Part shown: positions 1 to 7,681 of the stretch, in pieces
How positions within the stretch are numbered: the stretch's first letter is position 1
Layout of the letters: each line of letters opens with the position of its first letter
Origin: an uncultured Lachnospiraceae bacterium
Lineage (GTDB): Bacteria > Bacillota > Clostridia > Lachnospirales > Lachnospiraceae
Direction: 5' to 3'
Assembly (NCBI GenBank): GCA_902783395.1
Contig: CACZRA010000393.1
Coordinates: forward strand, 1-25,387
Length of the DNA: 25,387 nt
Translations under genes and position numbers: made by a program
The notes under the pieces: generated by a model
What the model was told of the DNA's origin: nothing
What the model saw: only the letters and a program-made list of their open reading frames with translations
Databases searched by the model: none

Positions 1-1041
1 ACTTCAGCGGTAGACAGAACGGAAGGCTCGTATCCCAGGATAGTAAATCTCGATATGCCCGAGAAGACATCTTATTCATCTTCTGCTGACAAGCATAAGT
101 TCTCACAGGGGAAAGCTGAAGTGATCGATATGACTGAGCAGTCCCTGAAAAAACTGTCCCTACGTCAGATACAGCCTGACATACCCGAGTACCTTGACAG
201 GATACTTTTGGAACATGATCATGAAGCAGAGACAAGGCTCAGTGAAACAGGAAGACGAAGGGATGTGAAGTTTATTTCCTGCAAAGGGCTTGTAGAAAAT
301 AAGACCCTTATGGAGCAGATGAAGAGGATGCTTCACTGTATCCAGGAGGAGTATGAGTACCCGGTAGATACTGAATTTACCATAAATATTTCTGAGAGCG
401 GAGAGTATTCCGTAGATCTGCTGCAGTGCCGTCCGCTGCAGGTACAGAAGGGAAAGTCGGGAACCGTGATACCGCCGGATATCCCGGAAGAGGACATACT
501 GCTTGAAAGCAGGGGAGCATCCATGGGTATGTGCAGGACGACTGAACTGGATATTATCGTGTACGTGGATCCGGTCAAGTATTACAACATGCCTTATAAG
601 GAAAAGGATCTTGTGGCAAAGCTTATCGGTAAGATCAACTGGCATTACCGGGATATGAACAAGCATATGATGCTTATCGTGCCGGGACGTGTGGGTACTA
701 CATCCCCGGAACTCGGAGTGCCTACTGCGTTTTCAGACATAAGTGCATATGAGATAATCTGCGAAATGGAAGAGTCTAAGGCCGGCTATAACCCGGAGCT
801 GTCATACGGCAGCCATATCTTCCAGGATCTCGTCGAGGCGGAAATCCTGTACACGGCTGTATTCAATAATGAAAAGACTATACATTTCTCACCGGATAAA
901 CTGCAAGCGTCAAAGGATGCAGTATCTGAGTTTGAGAGTGGGGATGAGCTGACAGACATAGTGCATGTATATGACGTATCTGACAGGGAGTGCAAAGTCT
1001 ATAATGACGTGGCAAACGAGCATCTTCTCATCACATATTAG
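1..1041 (+). CDS. PEP synthase-like PEP/pyruvate-binding protein, C-terminal part (5' truncated)
   Basis: The frame is open from the first base, so the gene begins upstream; 346 codons and a TAG stop are visible. The opening residues (AVDRTEGSYPRIVNL) and the later LLQCRPLQ motif (about residues 139-146 of the visible part) match the end of the ATP-grasp-like PEP/pyruvate-binding domain of PEP synthase and pyruvate phosphate dikinase, where an (L/I)QxRP motif closes the nucleotide-binding fold. About 200 further residues follow. They do not show the His-containing swivelling domain (TGGxxSH type) or the PEP-binding barrel of a full PEP synthase. The protein is therefore probably a short PEP-synthase-like ATP-grasp protein, a type often annotated in Lachnospiraceae, rather than a complete gluconeogenic enzyme. 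Substrate unknown. YccF lies convergently 36 bp downstream. Confidence 0.75.
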   Translation, partial: TSAVDRTEGSYPRIVNLDMPEKTSYSSSADKHKFSQGKAEVIDMTEQSLKKLSLRQIQPDIPEYLDRILLEHDHEAETRLSETGRRRDVKFISCKGLVENKTLMEQMKRMLHCIQEEYEYPVDTEFTINISESGEYSVDLLQCRPLQVQKGKSGTVIPPDIPEEDILLESRGASMGMCRTTELDIIVYVDPVKYYNMPYKEKDLVAKLIGKINWHYRDMNKHMMLIVPGRVGTTSPELGVPTAFSDISAYEIICEMEESKAGYNPELSYGSHIFQDLVEAEILYTAVFNNEKTIHFSPDKLQASKDAVSEFESGDELTDIVHVYDVSDRECKVYNDVANEHLLITY

Positions 1042-1077
1042 AAAATAAGCGGGAGATGATTTTGTACCTGCCGGTGA

Positions 1078-1455
1078 TCATAATATCTTCTCACGCTGAA
1101 CAACAGCTCCAAAAGGCATGAGTGCAATTTTAGCGATCTTAAAGTACTGCTTGCCCCACGGGATACCGATGATGGTTATACACAGGAGCACGCCGAGTAT
1201 CGCGTTGCCCAGAGCAAGTTCCCATCCCGATATGATCAGCCACAAAATGTTAAGCAAAAAGGATACTGTCCCGGAATCCTCATAGATGACATCCTTGCCG
1301 AATGGATTAAGCGAGATGGATGCCAGTTTGAAGCACTGAAGTCCCACAGGTATGCCGATTATAGTAATGCACCACACGCACCCGGCCATTATCCATCCAA
1401 GAGCGCTAAGAAATCCTCCGAACAGGATCCATAACAGGTTTAAAAGCAGTCTCAT
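1078..1455 (-). CDS. yccF: YccF-family inner membrane protein
   Basis: The 125-residue protein contains two copies of the YccF repeat. Each has a hydrophobic stretch, the signature CITIIGIP (residues about 29-36 and 92-99), then QxFKxAxxxLxPFG. This duplicated GIP/PFG pattern defines the YccF (DUF307) family of small membrane proteins of unknown function. Two to four membrane segments are expected. The ATG is preceded by a GGGAGG ribosome binding site about 6 nt upstream. It is divergent from the M48 protease gene and ends convergently with the PEP-binding protein gene. Family assignment is firm; the cellular role is not known. Confidence 0.92.
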   Translation of the reverse strand: MRLLLNLLWILFGGFLSALGWIMAGCVWCITIIGIPVGLQCFKLASISLNPFGKDVIYEDSGTVSFLLNILWLIISGWELALGNAILGVLLCITIIGIPWGKQYFKIAKIALMPFGAVVQREKIL

Positions 1456-1516
1456 GATCGTCCTCCCTTACGGTGATCTATAACTCAGGTATTGTAAAGT
1501 AAGCGATATATACGTC

Positions 1517-1545
1517 ATTATACGCTGAAAGGAAGAGCCTGTCTC
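1517..1545 (-). promoter_or_regulatory. Candidate sigma-A promoter for yccF
   Basis: On the minus strand a perfect -10 box TATAAT (1517-1522) lies 17 bp from GAGACA (1540-1545), a partial match to TTGACA. The leader to the yccF ATG would be about 55 nt. Confidence 0.45.
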
Positions 1546-1594
1546 ATATATTTTTAAATTTTAGGATATTACATCGGAAAAATTAATAAGTGTG

Positions 1595-1603
1595 TGGTAC
1601 AAT
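1595..1603 (+). promoter_or_regulatory. Candidate extended -10 promoter for the M48 protease
   Basis: TACAAT at 1598-1603 is preceded by TGG, giving an extended -10 (TGn-TACAAT). No clear -35 is seen at the right distance. The start codon is about 42 nt downstream. Confidence 0.3.
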
Positions 1604-1645
1604 ACGGATGTTTTAGAACAATCCGGAAATTGGACGTAATGAAGA

Positions 1646-2878
1646 ATGTTGAAGCTTTTGATCATATTATTATATCTTTCAGACAAAGCATTTGAGGCAG
1701 TTGTTGACTATCTGGATCACAGCTACCTGAAAAGGGAACTGCCCGAGAATGTAAAAGATGTATATGACGAAGAGGAATACAGAAAATTCCTCGCCTATAG
1801 AAAAGAAGGCGGCCGTCTTGACATGATATCAGATATCATCAGCATAACGGTGACCCTGATACTCCTCGCGCTGAATGTTCATGCATTTTTTTTCCGTGCT
1901 TTCTCAGCCATGAATATCTACGTTCAATATCTGATGGTAATACTGGTTTTTTCCCTGATAAATACGGTCATAGAGCTGCCGTTCGATTATTATGATACAT
2001 TTGTGATAGAAGAAAAATACGGACTCAATAAAGCAACGAAGAAGACCTTTTGGCTGGATGCCGTAAAGAATCTTATCATAGGGAGTGTCATATCCTATGC
2101 CCTTATAGTGCTTATAATGGTACTCTTTGAGCGGTTCGGCAACATGGCGATACTCTGGTGCACCATTGCCATGCTTGTGATCATGCTTGTGATCATGCTG
2201 ATCATTGTACCGCTCATGAGGATATATAACAGATTTGATCCTCTTGAGGACGGAGAGTTGAAAGATAAGCTTATGGAACTCTGCGATAAATATAAGATCC
2301 ATGTGAGGAAGATCGTCGTCAGGGATGCCAGCCGCAGGACAACTAAAGCGAATGCATTCTGTACAGGCATCGGGAACAGGAACACGATATCCCTTGACGA
2401 TAATCTGGTGAATGCCTATTCCCCTGATGAGATAGTGGCGGTATTTGCCCACGAATTTGCCCATGCCAGATACAGGCATATGATAAAAGGCCTGCCGTTT
2501 TCAGTATGCAATCTTTTATTAGTATTTGCTTCACTTGCCATAGTACTGAATATTCCGGGGCTGTATGCAGCATTCGGCTTCGATGGGATGAATTATTATT
2601 TTGCGCAGATGCTTACGGGGATCATCATCTGGCCGATATCTACTGTCATAGGCATCATAGGGAACTTTCTGTCACGAAAACATGAGTATCAGGCAGACGC
2701 GTTTGCGGCAAGTGAAGGCTATGCTGAGCCGCTGATATCTGCGCTGAAACGCCTTAACAGGGAAGCGCTGTCAGGTATTAATCCGCATCCGGCAACAGTT
2801 GTGCTGAACTATTCCCACCCGACGCTGTCCCAGAGAATAGATGCGATAGAGAAAATATCTGATGCATACAGAGGGTGA
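1646..2878 (+). CDS. M48-family (Ste24/CAAX-type) membrane zinc metalloprotease
   Basis: The 410-residue protein has the layout of Ste24-like CAAX proteases. An N-terminal region with several membrane helices contains the family signature LPFDYYDTFVIEEKYGLNK (about 111-129). The HExxH zinc motif is HEFAH at 269-273, in VFAHEFAHARYRHM. A further membrane pair follows, then the third zinc ligand Glu in RKHEYQADAFA (about 347). It acts in the cytoplasmic membrane and is expected to cleave membrane or lipidated proteins; the target is unknown. The start is fixed by an in-frame TGA only 6 nt upstream of the ATG; the ribosome binding site is weak (GGACG). Bases 2171-2194 are two exact copies of a 12-bp unit within a transmembrane helix (MLVI repeated), probably replication slippage without a frame change. 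Confidence 0.9.
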   Translation: MLKLLIILLYLSDKAFEAVVDYLDHSYLKRELPENVKDVYDEEEYRKFLAYRKEGGRLDMISDIISITVTLILLALNVHAFFFRAFSAMNIYVQYLMVILVFSLINTVIELPFDYYDTFVIEEKYGLNKATKKTFWLDAVKNLIIGSVISYALIVLIMVLFERFGNMAILWCTIAMLVIMLVIMLIIVPLMRIYNRFDPLEDGELKDKLMELCDKYKIHVRKIVVRDASRRTTKANAFCTGIGNRNTISLDDNLVNAYSPDEIVAVFAHEFAHARYRHMIKGLPFSVCNLLLVFASLAIVLNIPGLYAAFGFDGMNYYFAQMLTGIIIWPISTVIGIIGNFLSRKHEYQADAFAASEGYAEPLISALKRLNREALSGINPHPATVVLNYSHPTLSQRIDAIEKISDAYRG

Positions 2879-2885
2879 CCGGAAG

Positions 2886-2913
2886 TTGAACTATGCACGG
2901 AGTAAAGTATAAA
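2886..2913 (+). promoter_or_regulatory. Candidate promoter for the 106-aa hypothetical gene
   Basis: TTGAAC (2886-2891) and TATAAA (2908-2913) are separated by 16 bp. This would give a leader of roughly 45 nt before the ATG at 2966. Confidence 0.45.
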
Positions 2914-2965
2914 ATATCCATTGATATGAGGTGTGTACTGTAAGAGGACAAGGAGGGTTACGAAC

Positions 2966-3286
2966 ATGAAACTTGCAGATATCTCGCATAAATTCGAGGA
3001 AAAACTCGAAGACAGAAAAGAACTCGAACATCTTCTGGGGCTGAATGAAACGCTGAACGTATATGAGCATGACGGAATAGTTTATATTCAGCTTGGTCAC
3101 AGCACAGGCAATGGCGCGGTGATATCAAAATCCCCTGTTGAATTTGATCGTGAATACAATCATGTCGCACAGACTGTTTTTGACAGAGAGCTGAAATGCC
3201 TGACTGTCAATGATGACAGCTATGACACTGACAACAAGGTGTCTGTAAAGGAATTGATCGCAATGCTTAAGGCTGAACTTAAATGA
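2966..3286 (+). CDS. Hypothetical protein, 106 aa, cytoplasmic
   Basis: I do not recognise the family. The start at 2966 (MKLADISHKF) is chosen because AGGAGGG (2951-2957) lies 8 nt upstream; an earlier in-frame ATG at 2933 has no such site. The protein is hydrophilic and acidic. It has a predicted N-terminal helix (KFEEKLEDRKELEHLLG), a strand-rich middle (NVYEHDGIVYIQLGHS) and a basic C-terminal helix (KELIAMLKAELK). There is no signal peptide, membrane segment or cysteine cluster; the only cysteine is in KCLTV. It has its own promoter candidate, so it is probably expressed independently of the M48 protease gene. Confidence 0.7.
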   Translation: MKLADISHKFEEKLEDRKELEHLLGLNETLNVYEHDGIVYIQLGHSTGNGAVISKSPVEFDREYNHVAQTVFDRELKCLTVNDDSYDTDNKVSVKELIAMLKAELK

Positions 3287-3287
3287 T

Positions 3288-3422
3288 ATGGATGGATTTT
3301 GGGATAAGATCTCACCATTATATGCCCTGTGCCATAGCGGTCATAAAAAAGAGTTAAAGACAGTAGACAAAGCTATGCTGAAGGAGAAGAAGTATAAGCC
3401 TAAATGTATGGAAAGATACTGA
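3288..3422 (+). CDS. Possible small ORF or gene remnant, 44 aa
   Basis: An ATG-started frame encodes a basic 44-residue peptide beginning MDGFWDKISPLYAL and ending MERY. It starts 2 nt after the preceding gene's stop and overlaps the start of the DUF1294 gene by 19 nt in another frame. No ribosome binding site is visible. The FWDK-SPLY opening resembles the N-terminus of some SAM-dependent methyltransferases (FWDxxAxxYD), but nothing methyltransferase-like follows. It could be a decayed fragment, a coupled small protein, or chance. Confidence 0.22.
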   Translation: MDGFWDKISPLYALCHSGHKKELKTVDKAMLKEKKYKPKCMERY

Positions 3423-3682
3423 TAGCAGCATATTTTATTATCGTCTCCGTGATAACCTTCGCCTGCTTCGGAATAGACAAATGGAAGGCCGCTAATCATA
3501 AATGGCGGATCAGCGAGGCTACGCTGATCGGTCTGTGCGTTGTCGGCGGAGCTGTAGGGGGGCTCGCCGGTATGTATCTCTTTCATCATAAGACAAAGAA
3601 GCCTCTGTTCTTCATAGGAATCCCCCTGATCCTCATAGTGCAGACGGCATGCATCATATTCCTGTATCCAAAGATCCTCTGA
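3404..3682 (+). CDS. DUF1294 family membrane protein
   Basis: The 92-residue protein has the typical size and layout of DUF1294. A first membrane helix (residues 4-23) is followed by the family motif F(G)IDKWKAANHKWRISE (about 22-37), which is close to the usual DKxxAxxxxWRIPE. A Gly-rich second helix leads to GMYLFHHKTKKPLFF (about 56-70; the family pattern is G(M)xxFRHKTxKxxF), then a last helix. Its function is unknown. The start is placed at the ATG giving the standard N-terminus. The nearest purine-rich site (AAGGAG near 3381) is too far for an ideal ribosome binding site, so translation may be coupled to upstream reading. Confidence 0.88.
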   Translation: MYGKILIAAYFIIVSVITFACFGIDKWKAANHKWRISEATLIGLCVVGGAVGGLAGMYLFHHKTKKPLFFIGIPLILIVQTACIIFLYPKIL

Positions 3683-3700
3683 GCCGCCGGCAATGCGATA

Positions 3701-4198
3701 TCAGTCTGATACCATACCAAGAAATCTGAAGATCAGACGGAAGATAATGTCACGGATAAGGTGTCTGACAAGGAAGACTATATGGATCCCAAGACAGGCG
3801 CCGGCCATGCTTTTGAAATACATATATCCTATTACTGCGCCTGCGGGGATGAAGATAAGCCCCGATACAAAGGTCAGGGTGCCGGTAAAGAGCTGCAATA
3901 TATAGGCTGTCAGTGATACCAGAGATACTGCATAGAGAACTCCGTATGCGCCGGAAACAAAGCTGACCACACCCACTGTACCCATGACAAGGTAAAAGAT
4001 ATAAGACAGATGAAGAAGTCCGGCATATGCATTTCCTATGGCTTCTTCCGTCTTTTCGGCACTTTCTTTCCCTGCAGGATTGCGGCTGTTCTTGTCTATG
4101 ATACATCCGCACCCGGGACATATGAGATCAGCTTTGCCGGAGACAGCGAGAGGTTCGAAATCAAAGTCTTTTTTACAATTTTCACAATATCTGAGCAT
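3701..4198 (-). CDS. Zinc-ribbon membrane protein of unknown function
   Basis: The 165-residue protein opens with a zinc ribbon of two CxxC knuckles (Cys5/Cys8 in YCENC and Cys27/Cys30 in CPGCG). A short charged linker follows, then three or four hydrophobic segments between about residues 58 and 155. This ribbon-plus-membrane layout is common among small Firmicute membrane proteins without a known role. The gene ends convergently with the DUF1294 gene. No strong ribosome binding site precedes the ATG. A TATTAT box lies 11 nt upstream, so the leader may be very short. Confidence 0.65.
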   Translation of the reverse strand: MLRYCENCKKDFDFEPLAVSGKADLICPGCGCIIDKNSRNPAGKESAEKTEEAIGNAYAGLLHLSYIFYLVMGTVGVVSFVSGAYGVLYAVSLVSLTAYILQLFTGTLTFVSGLIFIPAGAVIGYMYFKSMAGACLGIHIVFLVRHLIRDIIFRLIFRFLGMVSD

Positions 4199-4333
4199 TT
4201 TTATTCACAATAATACGAATCCGTTCATATGATTATGTTGCCAAAAGTACTTAATCTCTTTATAGCTGTTTTTATCTGCCGGGTCAATACGGTTATAATA
4301 CGGATCATCAGTGTATAAGGAGTATAAGCCGTG

Positions 4334-4364
4334 TTTACTGAAAAAACCGGAATTATGCTATAAT
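4334..4364 (+). promoter_or_regulatory. Promoter for the PAP2 phosphatase gene
   Basis: A perfect TATAAT (4359-4364) is preceded by TGC, making an extended -10. TTTACT (4334-4339) sits 19 bp upstream as a weak -35. The leader would be about 35 nt. Confidence 0.55.
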
Positions 4365-4405
4365 AATGCGGAAAAGAATATGAAAATGTCAGGAGTGATA
4401 GGAAT

Positions 4406-5314
4406 ATGGAATGGGAAGCGGCGTTGATCGAGTGGCTGCAGGCTAATTTAAACGGTTCAGGAAGCTTGGCCAAGATGATGGCCTTTCTTGGTTCGGAGAC
4501 CGGCCTGCTGATAGTTGTGCTGATAGTGGCATTTTGCTGGAAAAAGGAAGTCGGACAGAGGCTGGCATTAATAATTTCGTGCGTGAATATTTGGCTTCCC
4601 ATGATCAAATCGGTAGTACTGAGGCCCAGACCATATATGGAGCATCCCGACAGGGTGAAGCCGCTGGTCGTGGATTCGGGAGGAGCTGCTAATGATGTGG
4701 CAGCTCAGGGATATTCCTTCCCAAGTATGCATAGTGCATCTATCCCCGCATTATACTTTTCGCTGGCTATGAAAGCGAAAAAGAAATGGCTCTATATCCT
4801 TGCAGGAGTCCTGACCGTACTGGTAGGTGTTTCAAGGGTCATAGTCGGAATGCATTATCCGACGGATGTGCTGGCAGGATGGCTGCTGGGTTTTGCGGTG
4901 ATCGGGATTTTTTCGCTTCTTGACCGATATGTAAAAAATGAGCGGCTGTATTATATGATACTGTTGGTTTCTGCGCTCCCGGGAATTTTCTATGTGCGGA
5001 CGAACGATTATTTTACTTCTCTGGGGTGTATCATCGGGCTCACAGCGTCGATCTGGTTTGAGCGGAAGTACGTAAACTATCAGGATACACGGAGGATCCC
5101 CGCAATGATCCTGCGCGTACTCGGTGCAGTTATAATATATTTTGTCGTAAATACGCTTCTGAAGCTTCCTTTCGATAAGCAGTTTCTTGCGGGGTCGGGG
5201 CTTGCCGCTCTTTTGATCAGAACGGGACGGTACGCGGTCATCATGTTTCTGATCCTGGGCGTATATCCCATGATCTTTCCTTTATTTGAGCGGATCGGGA
5301 AGAAACAGCAGTGA
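4406..5314 (+). CDS. PAP2-family membrane phosphatase
   Basis: The 302-residue polytopic membrane protein carries the three PAP2 phosphatase signatures. These are K-x6-RP (Lys68 to Arg75-Pro76), PSxH (PSMH at 106-109, Met replacing the usual Gly) and SR-x5-H-x3-D (Ser143-Arg144, His150, Asp154). His109 and His150 are the expected general acid and phospho-accepting nucleophile. Such enzymes dephosphorylate lipid phosphates such as undecaprenyl pyrophosphate or phosphatidic acid at the outer face of the membrane; the substrate here cannot be told. About four more hydrophobic segments follow the catalytic core, longer than minimal PAP2 proteins of about 200 residues. AGGAG (4391-4395) precedes the ATG. 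The gene may be co-transcribed with the hydrolase 32 bp downstream. Confidence 0.92.
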   Translation: MEWEAALIEWLQANLNGSGSLAKMMAFLGSETGLLIVVLIVAFCWKKEVGQRLALIISCVNIWLPMIKSVVLRPRPYMEHPDRVKPLVVDSGGAANDVAAQGYSFPSMHSASIPALYFSLAMKAKKKWLYILAGVLTVLVGVSRVIVGMHYPTDVLAGWLLGFAVIGIFSLLDRYVKNERLYYMILLVSALPGIFYVRTNDYFTSLGCIIGLTASIWFERKYVNYQDTRRIPAMILRVLGAVIIYFVVNTLLKLPFDKQFLAGSGLAALLIRTGRYAVIMFLILGVYPMIFPLFERIGKKQQ

Positions 5315-5346
5315 CAGGGGTTGAAAATCAGAGAAGGAGAGATTAA

Positions 5347-5883
5347 ATGAGAAAAATTCTGGTAGTTGTAGATATGCAGAAGGATTATGTGGACGGAGCA
5401 CTTGGAACGAAAGAAGCTGAAGCGATAGTTCCCGCAGTAGTAGACAAGATCAGGAAATATGATACGGAGAATATCTTTGTTACCAGAGATACACATCAAA
5501 GGGATTATCTTAACACTCAGGAAGGACGCAACCTTCCTGTGGAGCATTGTATAGAGGGTACTCCGGGATGGGAACTGGATACGGCTGTTGCAGAAGCGGT
5601 GAAGGGGGCTGTGATCGTAAATAAGCCGACATTCGGATCGACTGAGCTAGTGGATGTTATCAGGGAAATATCTGAGAAAGAAGAGACAGCGATAGAGCTG
5701 ATCGGTCTGTGCACGGATATATGCGTGGTATCGAATGCACTTCTTCTGAAAGCCGCCATGCCGGAAGTGGAAATAAGCGTAGATGCTTCCTGCTGTGCCG
5801 GGGTCACTCCCGAAAAGCATGAAGCGGCTTTAGAGACGATGAGATCGTGCCAGATAAGGATCCATACGGGGGAGAGATATTAA
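5347..5883 (+). CDS. Isochorismatase-fold cysteine hydrolase, probable nicotinamidase
   Basis: The 178-residue protein has the cysteine hydrolase triad of the isochorismatase superfamily: Asp9 (VVVDMQKDY), Lys93 (VNKPTFGS) and Cys126 (LCTDICV). It also has residues matching the nicotinamidase metal site: Asp48 and His50 in TRDTH, and His67 in VEHC. That metal trio separates nicotinamidases from other branches, so hydrolysis of nicotinamide to nicotinate for NAD salvage is the best guess. It is cytoplasmic. AAGGAG sits about 7 nt before the ATG. The next gene's start codon follows the stop with no gap, implying co-translation with an FMN/NAD(P)H oxidoreductase. Confidence 0.87.
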   Translation: MRKILVVVDMQKDYVDGALGTKEAEAIVPAVVDKIRKYDTENIFVTRDTHQRDYLNTQEGRNLPVEHCIEGTPGWELDTAVAEAVKGAVIVNKPTFGSTELVDVIREISEKEETAIELIGLCTDICVVSNALLLKAAMPEVEISVDASCCAGVTPEKHEAALETMRSCQIRIHTGERY

Positions 5884-6444
5884 TTGGTTTTATTTTTGAA
5901 TGCATGCGTGCGGAAAGGATCCCGGACAAAAAGAATAGCGGAGGCACTTCTTCAGAAATTATCCGGAACGGTTAAAGAGGTGATCCTGTCTGAAACAGAC
6001 TTCCCTGTCACGGACGAGGATTTCCTTAAACGCAGAGATGATCTGATAGCGGGAAATGATCTTGATGATCCTATGTTCACTTTGGCAAGACAGTTTGCTG
6101 AAGCGGATAAGATAGTAATAGCTGCTCCGTTCTGGGATCTGTCATTTCCGGCATCGCTCAAACAGTATTTTGAGCAGATAAATGTAACGGGGATCACATT
6201 TTATTATACGGACGAAGGCATGCCAAAGGGGCTGTGCAAAGCGACGGCGTTATATTACGTTACAACAGCAGGGGGAGACTATTTTCCGGAGGAGTATGGC
6301 TTCGGATATGTAAAGACACTGGCACAAAACTTCTACGGAATACAGGATGTAAGGCTTATCAAGGCGACAGGGCTGGATATTGCCGGTGCAGACGCAGAGA
6401 AAAAGATACAGGAAGCAATCTCCACAATAGACCGGATCTTTTAA
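5884..6444 (+). CDS. NAD(P)H-dependent FMN oxidoreductase, azoreductase/quinone reductase type (TTG start)
   Basis: The 186-residue protein has a flavodoxin-like fold. The N-terminal strand is followed by a phosphate-binding turn (NACVRKGSRTKRIAEAL, residues 6-22). It then has the AzoR-type segment APFWDLSFPASLKQYFEQIN, with ITFYYTDEGMPKGL downstream and a Gly-rich TTAGGDYF loop. These are features of FMN-dependent NADH:quinone/azo reductases. The start is TTG immediately after the TAA of the nicotinamidase gene, with GGGGGAGAG about 9 nt upstream. No ATG would retain the first strand. Tight coupling to the hydrolase gene suggests a shared NAD(P)-related role, which is inference. Confidence 0.85.
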   Translation: MVLFLNACVRKGSRTKRIAEALLQKLSGTVKEVILSETDFPVTDEDFLKRRDDLIAGNDLDDPMFTLARQFAEADKIVIAAPFWDLSFPASLKQYFEQINVTGITFYYTDEGMPKGLCKATALYYVTTAGGDYFPEEYGFGYVKTLAQNFYGIQDVRLIKATGLDIAGADAEKKIQEAISTIDRIF

Positions 6445-6472
6445 AAAGGGAACCTCAGACTGCAGCCGGAAA

Positions 6473-6952
6473 TCAAAGATGCTCCATAAATATCATGGGA
6501 TGAGCGGTGCAGAAACCGGTTTCCTGCATATACTGTCCGAGGGTTACGTCGTTGTCGTCCATACAGACTACTTTGCGGGGTGAAATGCCGGGAAAATGCG
6601 TTTTTATTATCTCTTTGGCAATCCCGGGTTTTTCATCCGGATCCATTGTATAGTAGCAGTGGTCCTTAGGTATCCCGTACAGCCTTTCTACCATATCCGA
6701 CTTCCATTCCTCATGTCCGTGCGGCTCCCTTGAGATGCAGAAGATACGTTCTGTTCCGTGATCCTTTATATATTCATATATGGGTTCGAGGCGCCTGCAG
6801 TCTGAGTATATGTTTACATCCCTGAATTCCGGCGTGTAGTCCAGCTCGTGGTGGGCGTGATACTCGCCGTAGCTGTAACTGGTGAGAGTGCCGTCAACAT
6901 CGAACAGGACAACAGTATCCTTTTCATGCAGTAATTCCCAAATTTTATTCAT
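6473..6952 (-). CDS. Small HAD-family phosphatase
   Basis: With the start at 6952 the protein is 159 residues. It has all four HAD motifs: motif I DVDGT (Asp18, Asp20), motif II Ser74 in CISRE, a Lys at 108, and motif III/IV MDDND (131-135). The cap is minimal, so the substrate may be a small phosphometabolite or unknown. The ORF can be extended by 7 codons to 6973, but GGAGA lies 9 nt before the inner ATG, making MNKIWELL the better start. The gene converges on the oxidoreductase gene with a 28-bp gap and no obvious terminator. Confidence 0.83.
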   Translation of the reverse strand: MNKIWELLHEKDTVVLFDVDGTLTSYSYGEYHAHHELDYTPEFRDVNIYSDCRRLEPIYEYIKDHGTERIFCISREPHGHEEWKSDMVERLYGIPKDHCYYTMDPDEKPGIAKEIIKTHFPGISPRKVVCMDDNDVTLGQYMQETGFCTAHPMIFMEHL

Positions 6953-7012
6953 AGAGTCCATTCTCCGTATCATCCGGCTTTTCTACCGGCTAAGTCTTGT
7001 TTCTACGGCAAT

Positions 7013-7041
7013 ATTATATGCTTTTCCCGGCGACATCGAAA
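7013..7041 (-). promoter_or_regulatory. Candidate promoter for the small HAD phosphatase gene
   Basis: On the minus strand TATAAT (7013-7018) is 17 bp from TTTCGA (7036-7041), a half-match to the -35 consensus. The start codon lies about 60 nt downstream. Confidence 0.4.
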
Positions 7042-7118
7042 GAGGCCATCTGTACAAAAGACCATCTGACGCTGTAAGATAATGTAGATCATGGTATTTT
7101 AACGGGGAGACAGATCAG

Positions 7119-7655
7119 ATGAGTAAGATAGAATTATTAAACGCATCCTGTGCGGATCAGGAAGTCGATGTTGTAGTTAATGCCGCTAATGACGGCCTTT
7201 GGGCAGGAGGCGGCATATGTGGTGTGATCTTTGGAAAAGCCGGAATGTCCGAACTGACAGCTGCATGCAGCAAGTATAAGACACCGCTCCATGATGGTGA
7301 CGCTGTGATCACTCCGGCATTTAATATGAAGAATGCAAAAGCGATCATTCATGCAGTAGGGCCAAACTTTGCCGTCAAGCCTGCTGCTTTTAAGGAGCTG
7401 TTTGATGCATATTATAATTCTCTGATAGTGCTGAAGGATAACGGCTATCACAGTATTTCATTTCCGCTTATCAGTTCCGGGATATTCGGAGGCTCATTGG
7501 ATAATCCGGCGGCAGAGTCCGCGAAGCAATGCCTGAGAGCATATAAAAAGTTCACAGAGGTTTATCCGGAATATGATATCGATGTTAAGCTGTGCGCTTT
7601 CACTGCAGCGGAGATGAAGGAAGCCGTGAAAGAATACCGCTCGATGGAAGAGTAA
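7119..7655 (+). CDS. Macro-domain protein (ADP-ribose-binding)
   Basis: A single macro domain fills the 178 residues. The diagnostic pieces are VVVNAANDGLWAGGGICGVIF (NAAN at 21-24, GGG at 30-32), AIIHAVGPNF, and the phosphate-binding loop PLISSGIFGG (about 115-124). Macro domains bind ADP-ribose or O-acetyl-ADP-ribose; the NAAN/GGG pair is typical of the deacetylase/de-ADP-ribosylating branch. The protein stands alone with no fused sirtuin or transferase. GGGGAG lies 9 nt before the ATG. It is convergent with the CapA-family gene. No partner ADP-ribosyltransferase was seen in the window; a role in clearing ADP-ribosyl adducts or metabolites is inferred. Confidence 0.9.
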   Translation: MSKIELLNASCADQEVDVVVNAANDGLWAGGGICGVIFGKAGMSELTAACSKYKTPLHDGDAVITPAFNMKNAKAIIHAVGPNFAVKPAAFKELFDAYYNSLIVLKDNGYHSISFPLISSGIFGGSLDNPAAESAKQCLRAYKKFTEVYPEYDIDVKLCAFTAAEMKEAVKEYRSMEE

Positions 7656-7681
7656 AAGAGAAGGATCAGGGTTAAGCCGGG

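Noticed and set aside
2171..2206. 12-bp tandem repeat in the M48 protease gene as a phase-variation tract
   Set aside because: The unit is a multiple of three within a membrane helix, so changes would not shift the frame; only two exact copies are present.
3698..3712. Short palindrome (TATCAG-T-CTGATA) between convergent genes as a terminator
   Set aside because: The stem is only 6 bp and no T-tract follows on either strand.
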